Assembly (NCBI GenBank): GCA_025350665.1
Contig: JANXXJ010000348.1
Coordinates: 1-38,239 of the forward strand
DNA from: Gemmatimonadota bacterium
GTDB taxonomy: Bacteria > Gemmatimonadota > Gemmatimonadetes > Gemmatimonadales > GWC2-71-9
Direction of reading: 5' to 3'
Length of the DNA stretch: 38,239 nt
Shown here piece after piece: positions 25,978-35,084 of this stretch. The notes beneath the pieces are model-generated. The model saw only the letters and a list, made by a program, of their open reading frames with translations. It searched no databases and had not been told where the DNA came from. The first letter of the stretch is position 1; each line of letters starts with the position of its first letter. The translations under genes and the position numbers were made by a program.

Positions 25978-27300
25978 ATGACGCCGATCCAGCCGACCCG
26001 GATTACCGGGCTCACCGTCCGGGGTATCCGGTTCCCCACCTCGCTCGAGCACATCGGTTCCGATGCGCTCCACACCGATCCCGACTACTCGGCCGCCTAC
26101 GTTACGCTGACCACCGACGGGCCGCACATCGGGCACGGGCTCACGTTCACGCTCGGGCGGGGAACCGGCGTCGTCTGCGCGGCGGTGGAGGAGTTGGGCC
26201 GGCTGGTGGTGGGGCGGACGCTGGAGGAGATCACGCCCGAGTGGGGGCGATTCTGGCACTCGATCACCCAGGAAAGCCAGCTCCGGTGGCTCGGTCCCGA
26301 GAAGGGCGTCACCCATCTGGCCACCGGTGCGGTGGTGAATGCGCTCTGGGATCTCTGGGCCCGGGTCGAGGGGAAGCCGCTCTGGAAGCTGGTCGTCGAT
26401 CTCACCCCGGAGCAGGTGGTGGCCTGCGTCGACTTCAGCTACATCACCGACGCCATCACGCCCGGCGAAGCGCTGGCCCTGCTCAGGCGGAACGAGCCCG
26501 GCAAGGCCGCGCGCGAAGCCGAGATGCGCCGCGACGGTTTCCCGGCCTATACCACCTCGGCGGGATGGCTCGGCTATCCGGACGACAAGATCCGCCGGCT
26601 CTGCCGCGAGGGGATGGCCGAAGGCTGGACCCACTTCAAGATCAAGGTGGGCGCCTCCGTCGAGGACGACGTCCGGCGGCTCCGGATCGTCCGCGAGGAG
26701 ATCGGGCCCGACCGGTTCCTCATGGTGGACGCCAACCAGCGCTGGGACGTGCCGGACGCGATCACATGGATGAAGCACCTGGCGCCGTTCAATCCGCTCT
26801 GGATCGAGGAGCCCACCAGTCCCGACGATGTCCTGGGCCACGCCGCGATCGCCCGGGCCGTGGCGCCGATTGGCGTAGCCACCGGGGAGCACTGTCAGAA
26901 CCGGATCGTGTTCAAGCAGCTCTTCCAGGCGAAGGCGATCCGGTTCTGTCAGATCGACAGTTGCCGGCTGGGCGGTGTGAACGAGGTGCTGGCCGTGCTG
27001 CTGATGGCGGCCAAGTTCGGCGTGCCGGTCTGTCCCCACGCCGGCGGGGTCGGGCTCTGCGAGTACGTCCAGCACCTCGCGATCATCGACTACGTGGCGA
27101 TCGGCGCCTCGCTCGAGAACCGGGTGCTGGAATACGTCGACCACCTCCACGAGCATTTCGTGGATCCCTGCGTGATTCGTCGGGCCCGCTATCTGGCGCC
27201 GCTCGAAGCCGGCTACAGCATCGAGATGAAGCCGGCGTCCTTGGACGAGTTCGAGTTTCCCGACGGCCCGATGTGGCGCCGTCTCCGCCTGGAGTCCTGA
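25978..27300 (+). CDS. fucD: L-fuconate dehydratase (enolase superfamily)
   Basis: A 440-residue enolase-superfamily enzyme that removes water from L-fuconate to give 2-keto-3-deoxy-L-fuconate. All catalytic residues are in place: the KxK pair in FKIKVG (Lys 221, Lys 223), metal ligands Asp 251 (MVDANQRW), Glu 277 (WIEEPT) and Glu 304 (ATGEHC), and the base His 354 (CPHAGG). Each is three residues later than I recall for the characterised Xanthomonas enzyme (218, 220, 248, 274, 301, 351), an exact register. The long N-terminal cap with DALHTDPDYSAAYVTL is also typical. The ATG follows the SDR stop by four bases. Human ENOSF1 is a relative. Confidence 0.93.
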   Translation: MTPIQPTRITGLTVRGIRFPTSLEHIGSDALHTDPDYSAAYVTLTTDGPHIGHGLTFTLGRGTGVVCAAVEELGRLVVGRTLEEITPEWGRFWHSITQESQLRWLGPEKGVTHLATGAVVNALWDLWARVEGKPLWKLVVDLTPEQVVACVDFSYITDAITPGEALALLRRNEPGKAAREAEMRRDGFPAYTTSAGWLGYPDDKIRRLCREGMAEGWTHFKIKVGASVEDDVRRLRIVREEIGPDRFLMVDANQRWDVPDAITWMKHLAPFNPLWIEEPTSPDDVLGHAAIARAVAPIGVATGEHCQNRIVFKQLFQAKAIRFCQIDSCRLGGVNEVLAVLLMAAKFGVPVCPHAGGVGLCEYVQHLAIIDYVAIGASLENRVLEYVDHLHEHFVDPCVIRRARYLAPLEAGYSIEMKPASLDEFEFPDGPMWRRLRLES

Positions 27301-27303
27301 ATC

Positions 27304-29181
27304 ATGGTTAGCGCATTGTGGAGCGGACTGCTCCTGCAGGCCGCTGCCGCCCTCACGCCGGCGCAGGTCATCGTGTCACGCCGGATCGGTCCATTGGTGC
27401 CGTCGCCGGACGGCGCCCGGGTGGCGTTCGCGGTGTCGGATCAGCTCAAGGGAAGCTCCGCGAACCAGCACATCTACCTCCTCGACGTGGCCGGCCGGAC
27501 CGTCCGACAGTTGACGGTGTCGACCGCGTCGGAGTGGGCACCCGAGTGGTCGCCCGACGGGACCCGGCTCGCCTTCCTGAGCGACCGGGGCGGCGCGGCG
27601 AGGATCTTTCTTCTTCCGACGGCGGGGGGCGAGGCACTGCCGCTGTTCGAGGGGAAGAGCGCCATCGAGTCGTTCCGCTGGTCACCGGACGGCAAGCGGA
27701 TTGCCTACCTGGCGGGCGAGCAACCGACCGACGCCGACAAGAAGGAGAAGAACGAGCCCCGCCTGGTAGACCAGCCGGGGAAGGAGAGTGGCCTCTGGAT
27801 CTACGATGTGGCCGCCGGCAAAGCGCGGCGGGCTACCGGGCCGAAGTGGCGGATCGGCACCTATGTCTGGTACCCGTCTGCGGACCGGCTGGCGGTGGCC
27901 GCCACCGACCGTCCGGAGCAGGACCGCTGGACCGAACGGCTGTTCACGCTCGCGGCATCCGATACCGGCCTCGCCGAGTTGGCGCGCCCGGTCGGCCCGT
28001 TCGGCGATCTCGCGGTCTCGAAGGACGGCGGCACCCTGTCGTTCACGGCGTCTCCCGAGGGCGGGCCGTCGCCGCATGACATCTTCGTCCTCCGCCAGGG
28101 AAGCCTGGATCCGGCGAACCTGACCCGCGCCATCGACCGGCCGATCTTCCAGCATCAATGGCGAACGGACGGCTCGATTCTGGCTCTCACGAGCACCGGC
28201 TTCGGAACCGAGGCGATGACCATTCGGCCGGACGGCCGGGCCGAGCCGGTGACCGGGCTGCCGTCGGTGGTGAACGATCTGGCGGTGACGCGGGAAGGGT
28301 TCGCGGCCGTGGCGGCGAGCACCACGCAGGGCGCCGAGGTCTGGGTCGCGCCGTCGGGGTCGGCGCCGGTCCGCCTGACCCATTTCAACGCGGCCCGCGA
28401 TTCCCTGAATGCGGTTCCGCTCGAGCGGTTCAGCTACCGGAGTGTCGACGGGGTCCGGATTGAAGCCGGCCTCCTGGTGCCGCGGACCCGGGCTGCGGGT
28501 GCCCGCGTCCCGCTCATCGTGATGATCCACGGCGGTCCCACCGGCTCGTGGGGCGACAGCTACGAGACCTGGGGCCAGCTCCTCGTGACGCGAGGGTACG
28601 CGGTCTTCTATCCCAACATCCGCGGCTCCACCGGCTACGGCTGGAAGTTCCTGGCCTCGAATCGGGGTGACTGGGGTGGTGGCGACTTCAAGGATCTCAT
28701 GGTCGGCGTGGACACGCTGATCGGCCGGGGGATCGCCGATCCGGAACGGTTAGGCATCGCCGGCTGGTCGTACGGCGGGTACATGGCCTCGTGGGCCATC
28801 ACCCAGACCACCCGGTTCAAGGCGGCGATCACCGGCGCCGGGATGAGCGACCTCGCAGTCGAGTACGGCACCGAGGCCGGTCCGCAATACGACGAATGGT
28901 TCTATGGTCTTCCCTGGGAAAAGCCCGAGGGGTTCCGGAAGAGTTCACCGCTGACGTTCATTACCCGGGTCAAGACTCCCACGCTGATTCTCCAGGGCGA
29001 TGCCGACATCACCGACCCCGTGAGTCAGAGCCAGATGCTCTATCGCCCGCTCAAGCGGATGGGGGTGCCGACCGAGCTCGTGATCTATCCCGGCGCGGGG
29101 CACGGCCTCCGGGAGGAAAAACACCTGACCGACCGGCTCGAGCGAGTGGTCGAGTGGTTCGGCCGCTGGATCAAACCGTGA
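27304..29181 (+). CDS. S9 family prolyl-oligopeptidase-like peptidase
   Basis: A 625-residue serine peptidase. Residues about 20-360 are a beta-propeller with WD40-like repeats (WSPDGTRLAFLSDRGG, RWSPDGKRIAYLAGE), which gates access for short peptides. The C-terminal hydrolase domain has HGGPTGSWGD for the oxyanion hole, the nucleophile in GIAGWSYGGYMASW (Ser 489), Asp in LQGDADITDPVS and His in GAGHGLREEKH. The N-terminus is weakly hydrophobic, so export is possible but unclear. It releases dipeptides or cleaves oligopeptides. The ATG comes three bases after fucD, with GGAG ten bases upstream. A TTA codon lies in GGTTAGGC at 28748-28755. Confidence 0.92.
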   Translation: MVSALWSGLLLQAAAALTPAQVIVSRRIGPLVPSPDGARVAFAVSDQLKGSSANQHIYLLDVAGRTVRQLTVSTASEWAPEWSPDGTRLAFLSDRGGAARIFLLPTAGGEALPLFEGKSAIESFRWSPDGKRIAYLAGEQPTDADKKEKNEPRLVDQPGKESGLWIYDVAAGKARRATGPKWRIGTYVWYPSADRLAVAATDRPEQDRWTERLFTLAASDTGLAELARPVGPFGDLAVSKDGGTLSFTASPEGGPSPHDIFVLRQGSLDPANLTRAIDRPIFQHQWRTDGSILALTSTGFGTEAMTIRPDGRAEPVTGLPSVVNDLAVTREGFAAVAASTTQGAEVWVAPSGSAPVRLTHFNAARDSLNAVPLERFSYRSVDGVRIEAGLLVPRTRAAGARVPLIVMIHGGPTGSWGDSYETWGQLLVTRGYAVFYPNIRGSTGYGWKFLASNRGDWGGGDFKDLMVGVDTLIGRGIADPERLGIAGWSYGGYMASWAITQTTRFKAAITGAGMSDLAVEYGTEAGPQYDEWFYGLPWEKPEGFRKSSPLTFITRVKTPTLILQGDADITDPVSQSQMLYRPLKRMGVPTELVIYPGAGHGLREEKHLTDRLERVVEWFGRWIKP

Positions 29182-29189
29182 GAGGCCCC

Positions 29190-30725
29190 ATGCGTCGCGT
29201 TCTCCCGTTGCTGTTCCTCGTCCTGCCGGCCGTGCTGTCGGCGCAGACCGGCTCCCTGTCCGACCGCGTGGCCGAAGTGATGGCCCGCCCCGCGTTCCGC
29301 CATGCGATGTTCGGCGTCAAGGTGGCGGCCCTGGAGGGGGACACCGTCCTGTACAGCGTGAACCCGGACAAGCTCTTCGTGCCCGGTTCGACCACCAAGC
29401 TGGTCACGACCGGCACCGCGCTCGGCGCCTTCGGGAGCGATTTCCGGTTCCGCACCAGGGTCTATCGTACCGGGCCGGTCAAGGCCGGCGTCCTCACCGG
29501 CGACTTGATCCTGGTGGCGAGCGGCGATCCCAATCTCTCCCACCGGATTCGGGGCGACTCCCTGCTCTTCGTGGACGAGGATCATTCCTATGGGAGCGAT
29601 CCCGCCACGGACGTCATTCCCGGCGATCCGCTGATGGTGATGCGGGAAATGGCCGGGCAGATCAAAGGGCACGGGATCCGCCGCATTACGGGCCAGGTGC
29701 GGGTCGACGTCAGCCTCTTCCAGGTCAACGAACGGGAGCTCGGCACCGGCGTCATGCTGTCGCCGATCGTCGTGAACGACAACATCGTGGACCTGGTGAT
29801 TGCGCCGGGAGACAAGGCCGGTGCCCCGGCAACGATCACCGCGAGCCCGGCCACCGGGTACCTCCGAGTCGTCAACCGGGTGGTCACCGTCGCGGACAGC
29901 GCCGCGCCCGTGTCGATCCTGACCGACAGTCTCACGCCGGGCGGCACCCGGGTGGTGATCCTCACCGGGCGGAAGCTCGCGGGGAAGCCGGCCGAGCTGC
30001 TCACCTACAAGCTGGCGGAACCGGATCGGTTCGCGGCGTGGGGCCTGACCCAGGCGCTGCGCGATGCGGGGGTGACGATCACCTCGCCGCGGCCCGGGGG
30101 CTGGGCGGCGCGGACGTCGACGGCGGAGGGCATCGTCGTGGCGGAACATGTGTCGCCGCCGTTCCGGGAAGCGGCCAAGGTGATCCTCAAGGTGAGCCAG
30201 AACCTCCACGCGAGCCTGCTGCCGTACACCGTGGGCGCGCTCAAGGGGAAGGAACCGACCCCGCAGGGCGGGTTCGACTACGAGAACACGTTCCTCAAGA
30301 ACGCGGGGCTCGAGCTGAGCGGTGCGGTGCAATCCGATGGTGCCGGCGGGGCCGCGCTCTACACCCCGAATTTCATGGTGGCGTTCCTCACCTGGATGAG
30401 CCGGCAGCCCTACGCGGCCGACTACGTCCACGCCCTTCCGATCCTTGGCACCGACGGAACCCTCGTGAAGATTTCCCGGGGGACGCCGGCCGCGGGCCAT
30501 GTGTTCGCCAAGACGGGGACCTTCGTGAGCGAGGACAAATTGAACCGCGGCCTCGTCGTGGACGGGAAGGGGCTGGCGGGATACGTCACCACCAGGAGCG
30601 GCCGTCGACTGGTCTTCGCCATCTACATCAATCGGGTCAAACTCGCCGATCCGGCCCAGGTTGGTGAAGTGGTGGGCCAGGCCGCCGGTGATATCGCGGC
30701 AGCCATCTACGATACGGTTCCCTGA
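29190..30725 (+). CDS. dacB: D-alanyl-D-alanine carboxypeptidase / endopeptidase, PBP4 type (S13)
   Basis: A 511-residue periplasmic penicillin-binding protein of the S13 class, which trims the terminal D-Ala or cuts cross-links in peptidoglycan. A signal peptide ends near LSAQ (residue 19). The three active-site motifs are SxxK in PGSTTKLV (Ser 67, Lys 70), SxN as KVSQNLHA and KTG in FAKTGTF. Between the first two lies the long insert of PBP4 proteins (GDLILVASGDPNLSHR to about 300). I chose ATG 29190, preceded by GAGAGG; the frame is open upstream inside the S9 gene. It sits eight bases after that gene. The exact balance between carboxypeptidase and endopeptidase activity cannot be told. 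Confidence 0.92.
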   Translation: MRRVLPLLFLVLPAVLSAQTGSLSDRVAEVMARPAFRHAMFGVKVAALEGDTVLYSVNPDKLFVPGSTTKLVTTGTALGAFGSDFRFRTRVYRTGPVKAGVLTGDLILVASGDPNLSHRIRGDSLLFVDEDHSYGSDPATDVIPGDPLMVMREMAGQIKGHGIRRITGQVRVDVSLFQVNERELGTGVMLSPIVVNDNIVDLVIAPGDKAGAPATITASPATGYLRVVNRVVTVADSAAPVSILTDSLTPGGTRVVILTGRKLAGKPAELLTYKLAEPDRFAAWGLTQALRDAGVTITSPRPGGWAARTSTAEGIVVAEHVSPPFREAAKVILKVSQNLHASLLPYTVGALKGKEPTPQGGFDYENTFLKNAGLELSGAVQSDGAGGAALYTPNFMVAFLTWMSRQPYAADYVHALPILGTDGTLVKISRGTPAAGHVFAKTGTFVSEDKLNRGLVVDGKGLAGYVTTRSGRRLVFAIYINRVKLADPAQVGEVVGQAAGDIAAAIYDTVP

Positions 30726-30732
30726 CCGCACT

Positions 30733-30737
30733 GGAGG
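30733..30737 (+). promoter_or_regulatory. Strong ribosome-binding site (GGAGG)
   Basis: GGAGG lies four bases before ATG 30742. It fixes the start of the ThuA/sugar-dehydrogenase fusion, whose frame is also open upstream within dacB. Confidence 0.8.
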
Positions 30738-30741
30738 TCCC

Positions 30742-32856
30742 ATGATCCCGTTCGGCATCCGACGCTCGGTCGGGCTCGCGTTCGCCGCGGCGCTCGTCCT
30801 CGGCGCCTGCGGCACGTCGCCGACCCGCGTGCTGGTCTTCTCGCGAACGGCGGCGTTCCGCCACAGCTCGATTCCGGCCGGCAAGATCGCGATCCAGAAA
30901 CTGGGTCGGGAGCGCGGCTTCGGGGTGGATACGACGGAAGACGCCCGGTACATCACGGAAGACTCGCTCCGGCACTACGCCGCGGTGGTGTTCCTGAGCA
31001 CGACGGGCGAACTGCTCGATCGCGGGCAGCAGCTCGATCTCGAGCGCTACATCCAGGCCGGCGGCGGGTTCGTCGGCATCCACGCCGCATCCGATGCGCT
31101 CTATGACTGGCGCTGGTACGGCCGGATGGTGGGTGGCTATTTCAACGGACATCCCGCCATTCAGCCGGCCAAGCTCGTCGTCGCGGACAGCGCGTCGCCC
31201 ATGACGAAGCACCTGCCGAAGACCTGGGAGCGGACCGACGAGTGGTACAATTTCAAGCGCCTGGCCACCGATCTCACCGTGCTGCTCTCGATCGACGAGA
31301 CCAGCTACCAGGGCGGCACCAACGGCACCAGCCACCCGATGACCTGGTATCACGCCTTCGACGGCGGCCGGGCTTGGTACACCGAGCTGGGCCACACCGA
31401 TGAATCCTTCGCCGACCCGAAGTACCTCGAACTGCTGGCCCAGGGCATCAAGTACGCGGCCGGCGACGGGAATGGGCTCGACTATGGGAAAGCTTCCGCG
31501 GCCCGGCTGCCGGATTTGTCCGGGGTCACGAAGACGGTGCTCACCAAGGGCACCCTCACCGAGCCCACCGAAATCGCGGTGCTGCCCACGTTGGACGTCC
31601 TGATCATCCAGCGTCGGGGCGAGGTGATGCTGTACGATCACGCCGCCGGCGCGGTGAAACAGGTTGGCAAGCTGGATGTCTACTGGAAGACTGACGTAAA
31701 GGGAGTGAACGCCGAGGAGGGCCTCCTGGGCCTGACCGCCGACCCGGACTTCGCCACCAATCATTACATCTATCTCTTCTACAGTCCCGTGGCCAAATCG
31801 GTGAACCGGCTCTCGCGCTTTACCTTCAATGGTGATTCCGTGTCGCTTGGCTCGGAGAAAGTGGTCCTCGAGTTCTATTCGCAGCGCGGGATCTGTTGCC
31901 ACACGGGTGGGTCGCTCGCCTTCGGTCCCGACCGCACGCTGGTGCTGTCGACCGGTGACAACTCGACCCCGTTCGATGCGCCGGCCCAGCGCTTCGTCAA
32001 CCGCGGCTTCTCACCGCAGGACGACCGGCCCGGCCACGAGCCCTACGACGCCCGCCGTTCCTCCGGCAATACCAACGATCTCCGCGGCAAGGTGATCCGC
32101 ATCATCGTTGATACCAGCGGCGCCTACCGGATCCCCGCCGACAATCTCTTTCCGGCGGGAATGGCAAAGACCCGGCCCGAGATCTACGTCATGGGTACCC
32201 GCAACGCCTATCGGGTATCGATTGACCAGGCGACCGGTGTCGTCTACTGGGGCGATGTGGGGCCCGACGCCGAGTTCGACAGCCTCGACACCCGCGGCCC
32301 CAAGGGGTATGACGAGATCAACCAGGCCCGGAAGGCCGGATTCTTCGGCTGGCCCCTCTTCGTGGGCGACAACTATCCGTACCACGCCTACGACTACGCG
32401 ACCGGCAAGAGCGGGCCGGCGCATGATGCGGGGCATCCGAAGAACGAGTCCCGCAACAACACCGGCCTCGTCGATCTCCCGCCCGCCCAGCCGGCGTTCA
32501 TCTGGTACCCGTACCACGAGTCGCCCGACTTCCCGCAGGTCAAGACCGGTGGCCGGACCGCGCTGGCCGGCCCCGTGTATCACGCCGGGGCGTTCAAGGG
32601 GAAAACCGGCGCGCTGCCGGCGTACTACGACGGCAAACTCTTCATCTACGACTGGATTCGAGGCTGGATGAAGGCCGTGACCATGACCCCCGAGGGCGAC
32701 TACGAGGCGATGGAGCCGTTCATGGACGGGACCAAGTTCGCGTCGCCGATCGACGTGGAGCTCGGGCCCGACGGGGCGCTCTACGTGCTGGAGTATGGTA
32801 CCGGCTGGTTCGCCAAGAATCCCGACATGGCCCTGTCCAGGGTCGCGGTGCGTTAG
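30742..32856 (+). CDS. Lipoprotein fusion of ThuA-like domain and PQQ-type sugar dehydrogenase domain
   Basis: A 704-residue lipoprotein (lipobox LGAC, Cys 23). Residues about 28-250 are a ThuA domain (SRTAAFRHSSIPAGK, GGGFVGIHAASDALYDW, MTWYHAFDGGRAWYTELGH), a glutamine-amidotransferase-like fold linked to sugar use. From about 270 to the end is a six-bladed propeller of the glucose/sorbosone dehydrogenase family (EEGLLGLTADPDFATNHYIYLFY, GGSLAFGPDRTLVLSTGDN, NDLRGKVIRI). Such domains oxidise sugars with PQQ, but no PQQ synthesis gene or cytochrome domain is seen. It would act at the periplasmic face on sugars, which suits its place after the fuconate genes. The activity of either domain is unproven. 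Its stop lies in CGTTAGGA, a near-copy of the octamer. Confidence 0.88.
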   Translation: MIPFGIRRSVGLAFAAALVLGACGTSPTRVLVFSRTAAFRHSSIPAGKIAIQKLGRERGFGVDTTEDARYITEDSLRHYAAVVFLSTTGELLDRGQQLDLERYIQAGGGFVGIHAASDALYDWRWYGRMVGGYFNGHPAIQPAKLVVADSASPMTKHLPKTWERTDEWYNFKRLATDLTVLLSIDETSYQGGTNGTSHPMTWYHAFDGGRAWYTELGHTDESFADPKYLELLAQGIKYAAGDGNGLDYGKASAARLPDLSGVTKTVLTKGTLTEPTEIAVLPTLDVLIIQRRGEVMLYDHAAGAVKQVGKLDVYWKTDVKGVNAEEGLLGLTADPDFATNHYIYLFYSPVAKSVNRLSRFTFNGDSVSLGSEKVVLEFYSQRGICCHTGGSLAFGPDRTLVLSTGDNSTPFDAPAQRFVNRGFSPQDDRPGHEPYDARRSSGNTNDLRGKVIRIIVDTSGAYRIPADNLFPAGMAKTRPEIYVMGTRNAYRVSIDQATGVVYWGDVGPDAEFDSLDTRGPKGYDEINQARKAGFFGWPLFVGDNYPYHAYDYATGKSGPAHDAGHPKNESRNNTGLVDLPPAQPAFIWYPYHESPDFPQVKTGGRTALAGPVYHAGAFKGKTGALPAYYDGKLFIYDWIRGWMKAVTMTPEGDYEAMEPFMDGTKFASPIDVELGPDGALYVLEYGTGWFAKNPDMALSRVAVR

Positions 32857-32887
32857 GACTGTGTATGTTTCTGATCATTACCTCTGG

Positions 32888-33952
32888 ATGGATTCGCTCA
32901 TGCTTGCATTGCTCGCCGTTGTAGCCATCGCCGCCCCGCCTGCCCCCCGTCGCGGGGACGTGGCCCGGCCCAAGGTGCTCGTCCTCTACGACATGGAAGG
33001 GATCTCGGGCATCGTCAAGGCCCGCCAGGTTCTGTTTCCGCAGCCCGAGTATCAGGCGGCGCGGGCCTTTCTGACCGGAGATGTGAACGCCGCCATCGCC
33101 GGGCTGGTCGCGGGTGGGGCTGGGGAAATCGTCGTTACCGATGCACACGGGAGCGGAAATCCCGACCCGGACGTCCTGCTCAACCGGCTCGACAAGCACG
33201 CGACCTACCTGTGGAAGGATCACGACTTCGATCCCTACATGGAGGCGATGGATTCGAGCTTCCAGGCCATCGTCTGCATCGGGATGCACGCGCGGGCCGG
33301 CACCGACGGGTTCATGGCTCATACGGTCACCGTGGAGCCGACCTACAAGGTGAACGGTCGCTGGCTCACCGAGACCTCCATCGTGGCCCGGTCCGCCGCC
33401 CGCTTCGGGATCCCCGTCATCATGGTCTCGGGTGACAACGTGCTCCAGGGCCAGATCAAGGAAGAATTCCCGGACATCGAGTATGCCGTGGTCAAGACGG
33501 CGCAGAACCGGGCCCATGCCACCGCGCTGCCACTCGCCACGGCGCAGGCGAACATCCGGAACGCGGCCCGGACCGCGATCGAAAAGCTCCCGCAGCTGAA
33601 GCCGCTCGCGGTGGAACCGTCCTACCGGTTCGAGGTCTCCTATCTCAACCGGCTCGAGACCGATCTTGCGTCGCTGGTTCCGGGCCCGGCCGACCGGCTG
33701 GACAGCCTGACCATCGGCTACACCACGCCGGATTTCGTGTCCGGGTTTGTTCGCAGTGCCGAGATGACCGGCCGGGCCGGCCTGGAGCGTCTCCGCACCC
33801 TGGCGGCCGTGGCCATGGCCAGTCCCGGCGGGAAGAAGATCCGGGCCGACTACCTCACCCGCCTGCTCGGCGACTGGCTCGAGCCGGAGAAGAGCCCCAA
33901 GCTCGCGGCCACGGCCAAACCCGCCAAGAAGCGCTATCACGGAGACAGCTAG
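32888..33952 (+). CDS. M55 family D-aminopeptidase homologue (DppA-like), exported
   Basis: A 354-residue zinc peptidase related to Bacillus DppA, which removes N-terminal D-amino acids. All five ligand residues are visible and evenly offset from DppA: Asp 35 and Glu 37 (YDMEG), His 87 (TDAHG), His 134 (GMHAR) and Glu 162 (TETSIVAR). A hydrophobic N-terminus (LMLALLAVVAIAAPP) suggests export, unlike DppA. The C-terminal 60 residues end in a Lys-rich tail. The start is uncertain: ATG 32888 gives the neatest signal peptide but has no ribosome site; GTG 32861 (AGGA nearby) and ATG 32900 are alternatives. Four genes away, DacB releases D-Ala, so the pair may recycle wall peptides. Confidence 0.88.
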   Translation: MDSLMLALLAVVAIAAPPAPRRGDVARPKVLVLYDMEGISGIVKARQVLFPQPEYQAARAFLTGDVNAAIAGLVAGGAGEIVVTDAHGSGNPDPDVLLNRLDKHATYLWKDHDFDPYMEAMDSSFQAIVCIGMHARAGTDGFMAHTVTVEPTYKVNGRWLTETSIVARSAARFGIPVIMVSGDNVLQGQIKEEFPDIEYAVVKTAQNRAHATALPLATAQANIRNAARTAIEKLPQLKPLAVEPSYRFEVSYLNRLETDLASLVPGPADRLDSLTIGYTTPDFVSGFVRSAEMTGRAGLERLRTLAAVAMASPGGKKIRADYLTRLLGDWLEPEKSPKLAATAKPAKKRYHGDS

Positions 33953-33955
33953 ACC

Positions 33956-35080
33956 ATGTCGTTCCGCGTCGCATCGTTTGCCGCCGCGATCACCGTGATC
34001 GCGGCCGGGTCCGTCGCCGCCCAGGCTCAGGTGAGCATTCCGGGCACCGAGACCCACCTGATGAAGTCCGCCGTCAACGGCATCGAATACCGGGTCGACG
34101 TCGCCCTGCCGGCCGGGTATGCCACCTCGGGGAAGAAGTACCCGGTGTTCTATATCCTCGACAGCAATCTCGCCTTCTCGATCGCCACGATGACCTATCG
34201 CGGCTTTCGTCTCGAGGGATCGATCCCCGAGATCATCATCGTCGGGATCGGGTATCCCGGGGATGACCCGGCCCCGTATACGCCGGAATACCACGCCAGC
34301 CGGTCGCGCGACTACACCCCGACCAACGTCGAGGCCACTCTCCCGGGGAGCGGCGGTGCCGGCAAGTTCCTCCAGTTCATCAAGACCGAACTGATCCCGA
34401 TGATCGATGCCCGCTATCGCACCGATCCGACCGACCGGGCGCTGGGTGGCCATTCGCTGGGCGGGCTCTTCACCACGTACGCGCTGCTCAACGAACCGAC
34501 TGTCTTCAAGCGCTACTGGATCGGGAGCCCCTCACTCTGGTGGGACAAGGAAAAGATCCAGGCCACGGTGCCGACGGCCCGGGCCGCCGCCGAGCGGGCC
34601 AAGGGGCGGGCGCTGCTGACGGTCGGGGCGCTCGAGGGGCCGATCATGGTGCCGCCGATGCAGCGGATGACGGCGGCGCTCAAAGTCGGGTTTCCCGGGC
34701 TGGTCATCGGCTCGGTCGTCTACCCCGACGAAACTCACATCTCGGTCATGGGGGCCGCGATCGGCCGCGCGCTCCGCTTCATGTACAGCCGCCCGGTGGT
34801 CCCGATCGCCCCGGCCGATCTGGCGGCGTACGCCGGCCACTGGAAGGCGCCCTCCGGCGAGACCATGGAGATCGCGGCCCTGGGTCGGAAGCTGATGGTC
34901 ACGATGTCGCTCCTCGGGAATCCCAAGGCCACCGAGGAATACGTTGCGGAATCGAAGGACCGTCTCTACGGCCGGATGATGCCGGTAGACCTGGTGGTGG
35001 AGCGGGACCAGGCCGGCAAGGTGGTCCGGGTCCGCCGGGTGGTGATCGGCGGCGACGCCGTCTTCGAGCGGGTTCGTTAG
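33956..35080 (+). CDS. Exported esterase (IroE/Fes-like alpha/beta hydrolase)
   Basis: A 374-residue hydrolase with a signal peptide ending near VAAQAQ (residue 24). The domain is of the COG2819 type: KKYPVFYILDSNLAF, EIIIVGIGYPGD, the nucleophile elbow GGHSLGGLF (Ser 167) and a late His in YPDETHISVMG. A C-terminal 80-residue extension (SGETMEIAALGRKLMV onward) resembles the beta-rich tail found on some secreted beta-lactamase-like and esterase proteins. Relatives hydrolyse siderophore or acyl esters; the substrate here is not known. It starts three bases after the M55 gene. The stop is inside CGTTAGGC (35075-35082). Confidence 0.87.
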   Translation: MSFRVASFAAAITVIAAGSVAAQAQVSIPGTETHLMKSAVNGIEYRVDVALPAGYATSGKKYPVFYILDSNLAFSIATMTYRGFRLEGSIPEIIIVGIGYPGDDPAPYTPEYHASRSRDYTPTNVEATLPGSGGAGKFLQFIKTELIPMIDARYRTDPTDRALGGHSLGGLFTTYALLNEPTVFKRYWIGSPSLWWDKEKIQATVPTARAAAERAKGRALLTVGALEGPIMVPPMQRMTAALKVGFPGLVIGSVVYPDETHISVMGAAIGRALRFMYSRPVVPIAPADLAAYAGHWKAPSGETMEIAALGRKLMVTMSLLGNPKATEEYVAESKDRLYGRMMPVDLVVERDQAGKVVRVRRVVIGGDAVFERVR

Positions 35081-35084
35081 GCAG

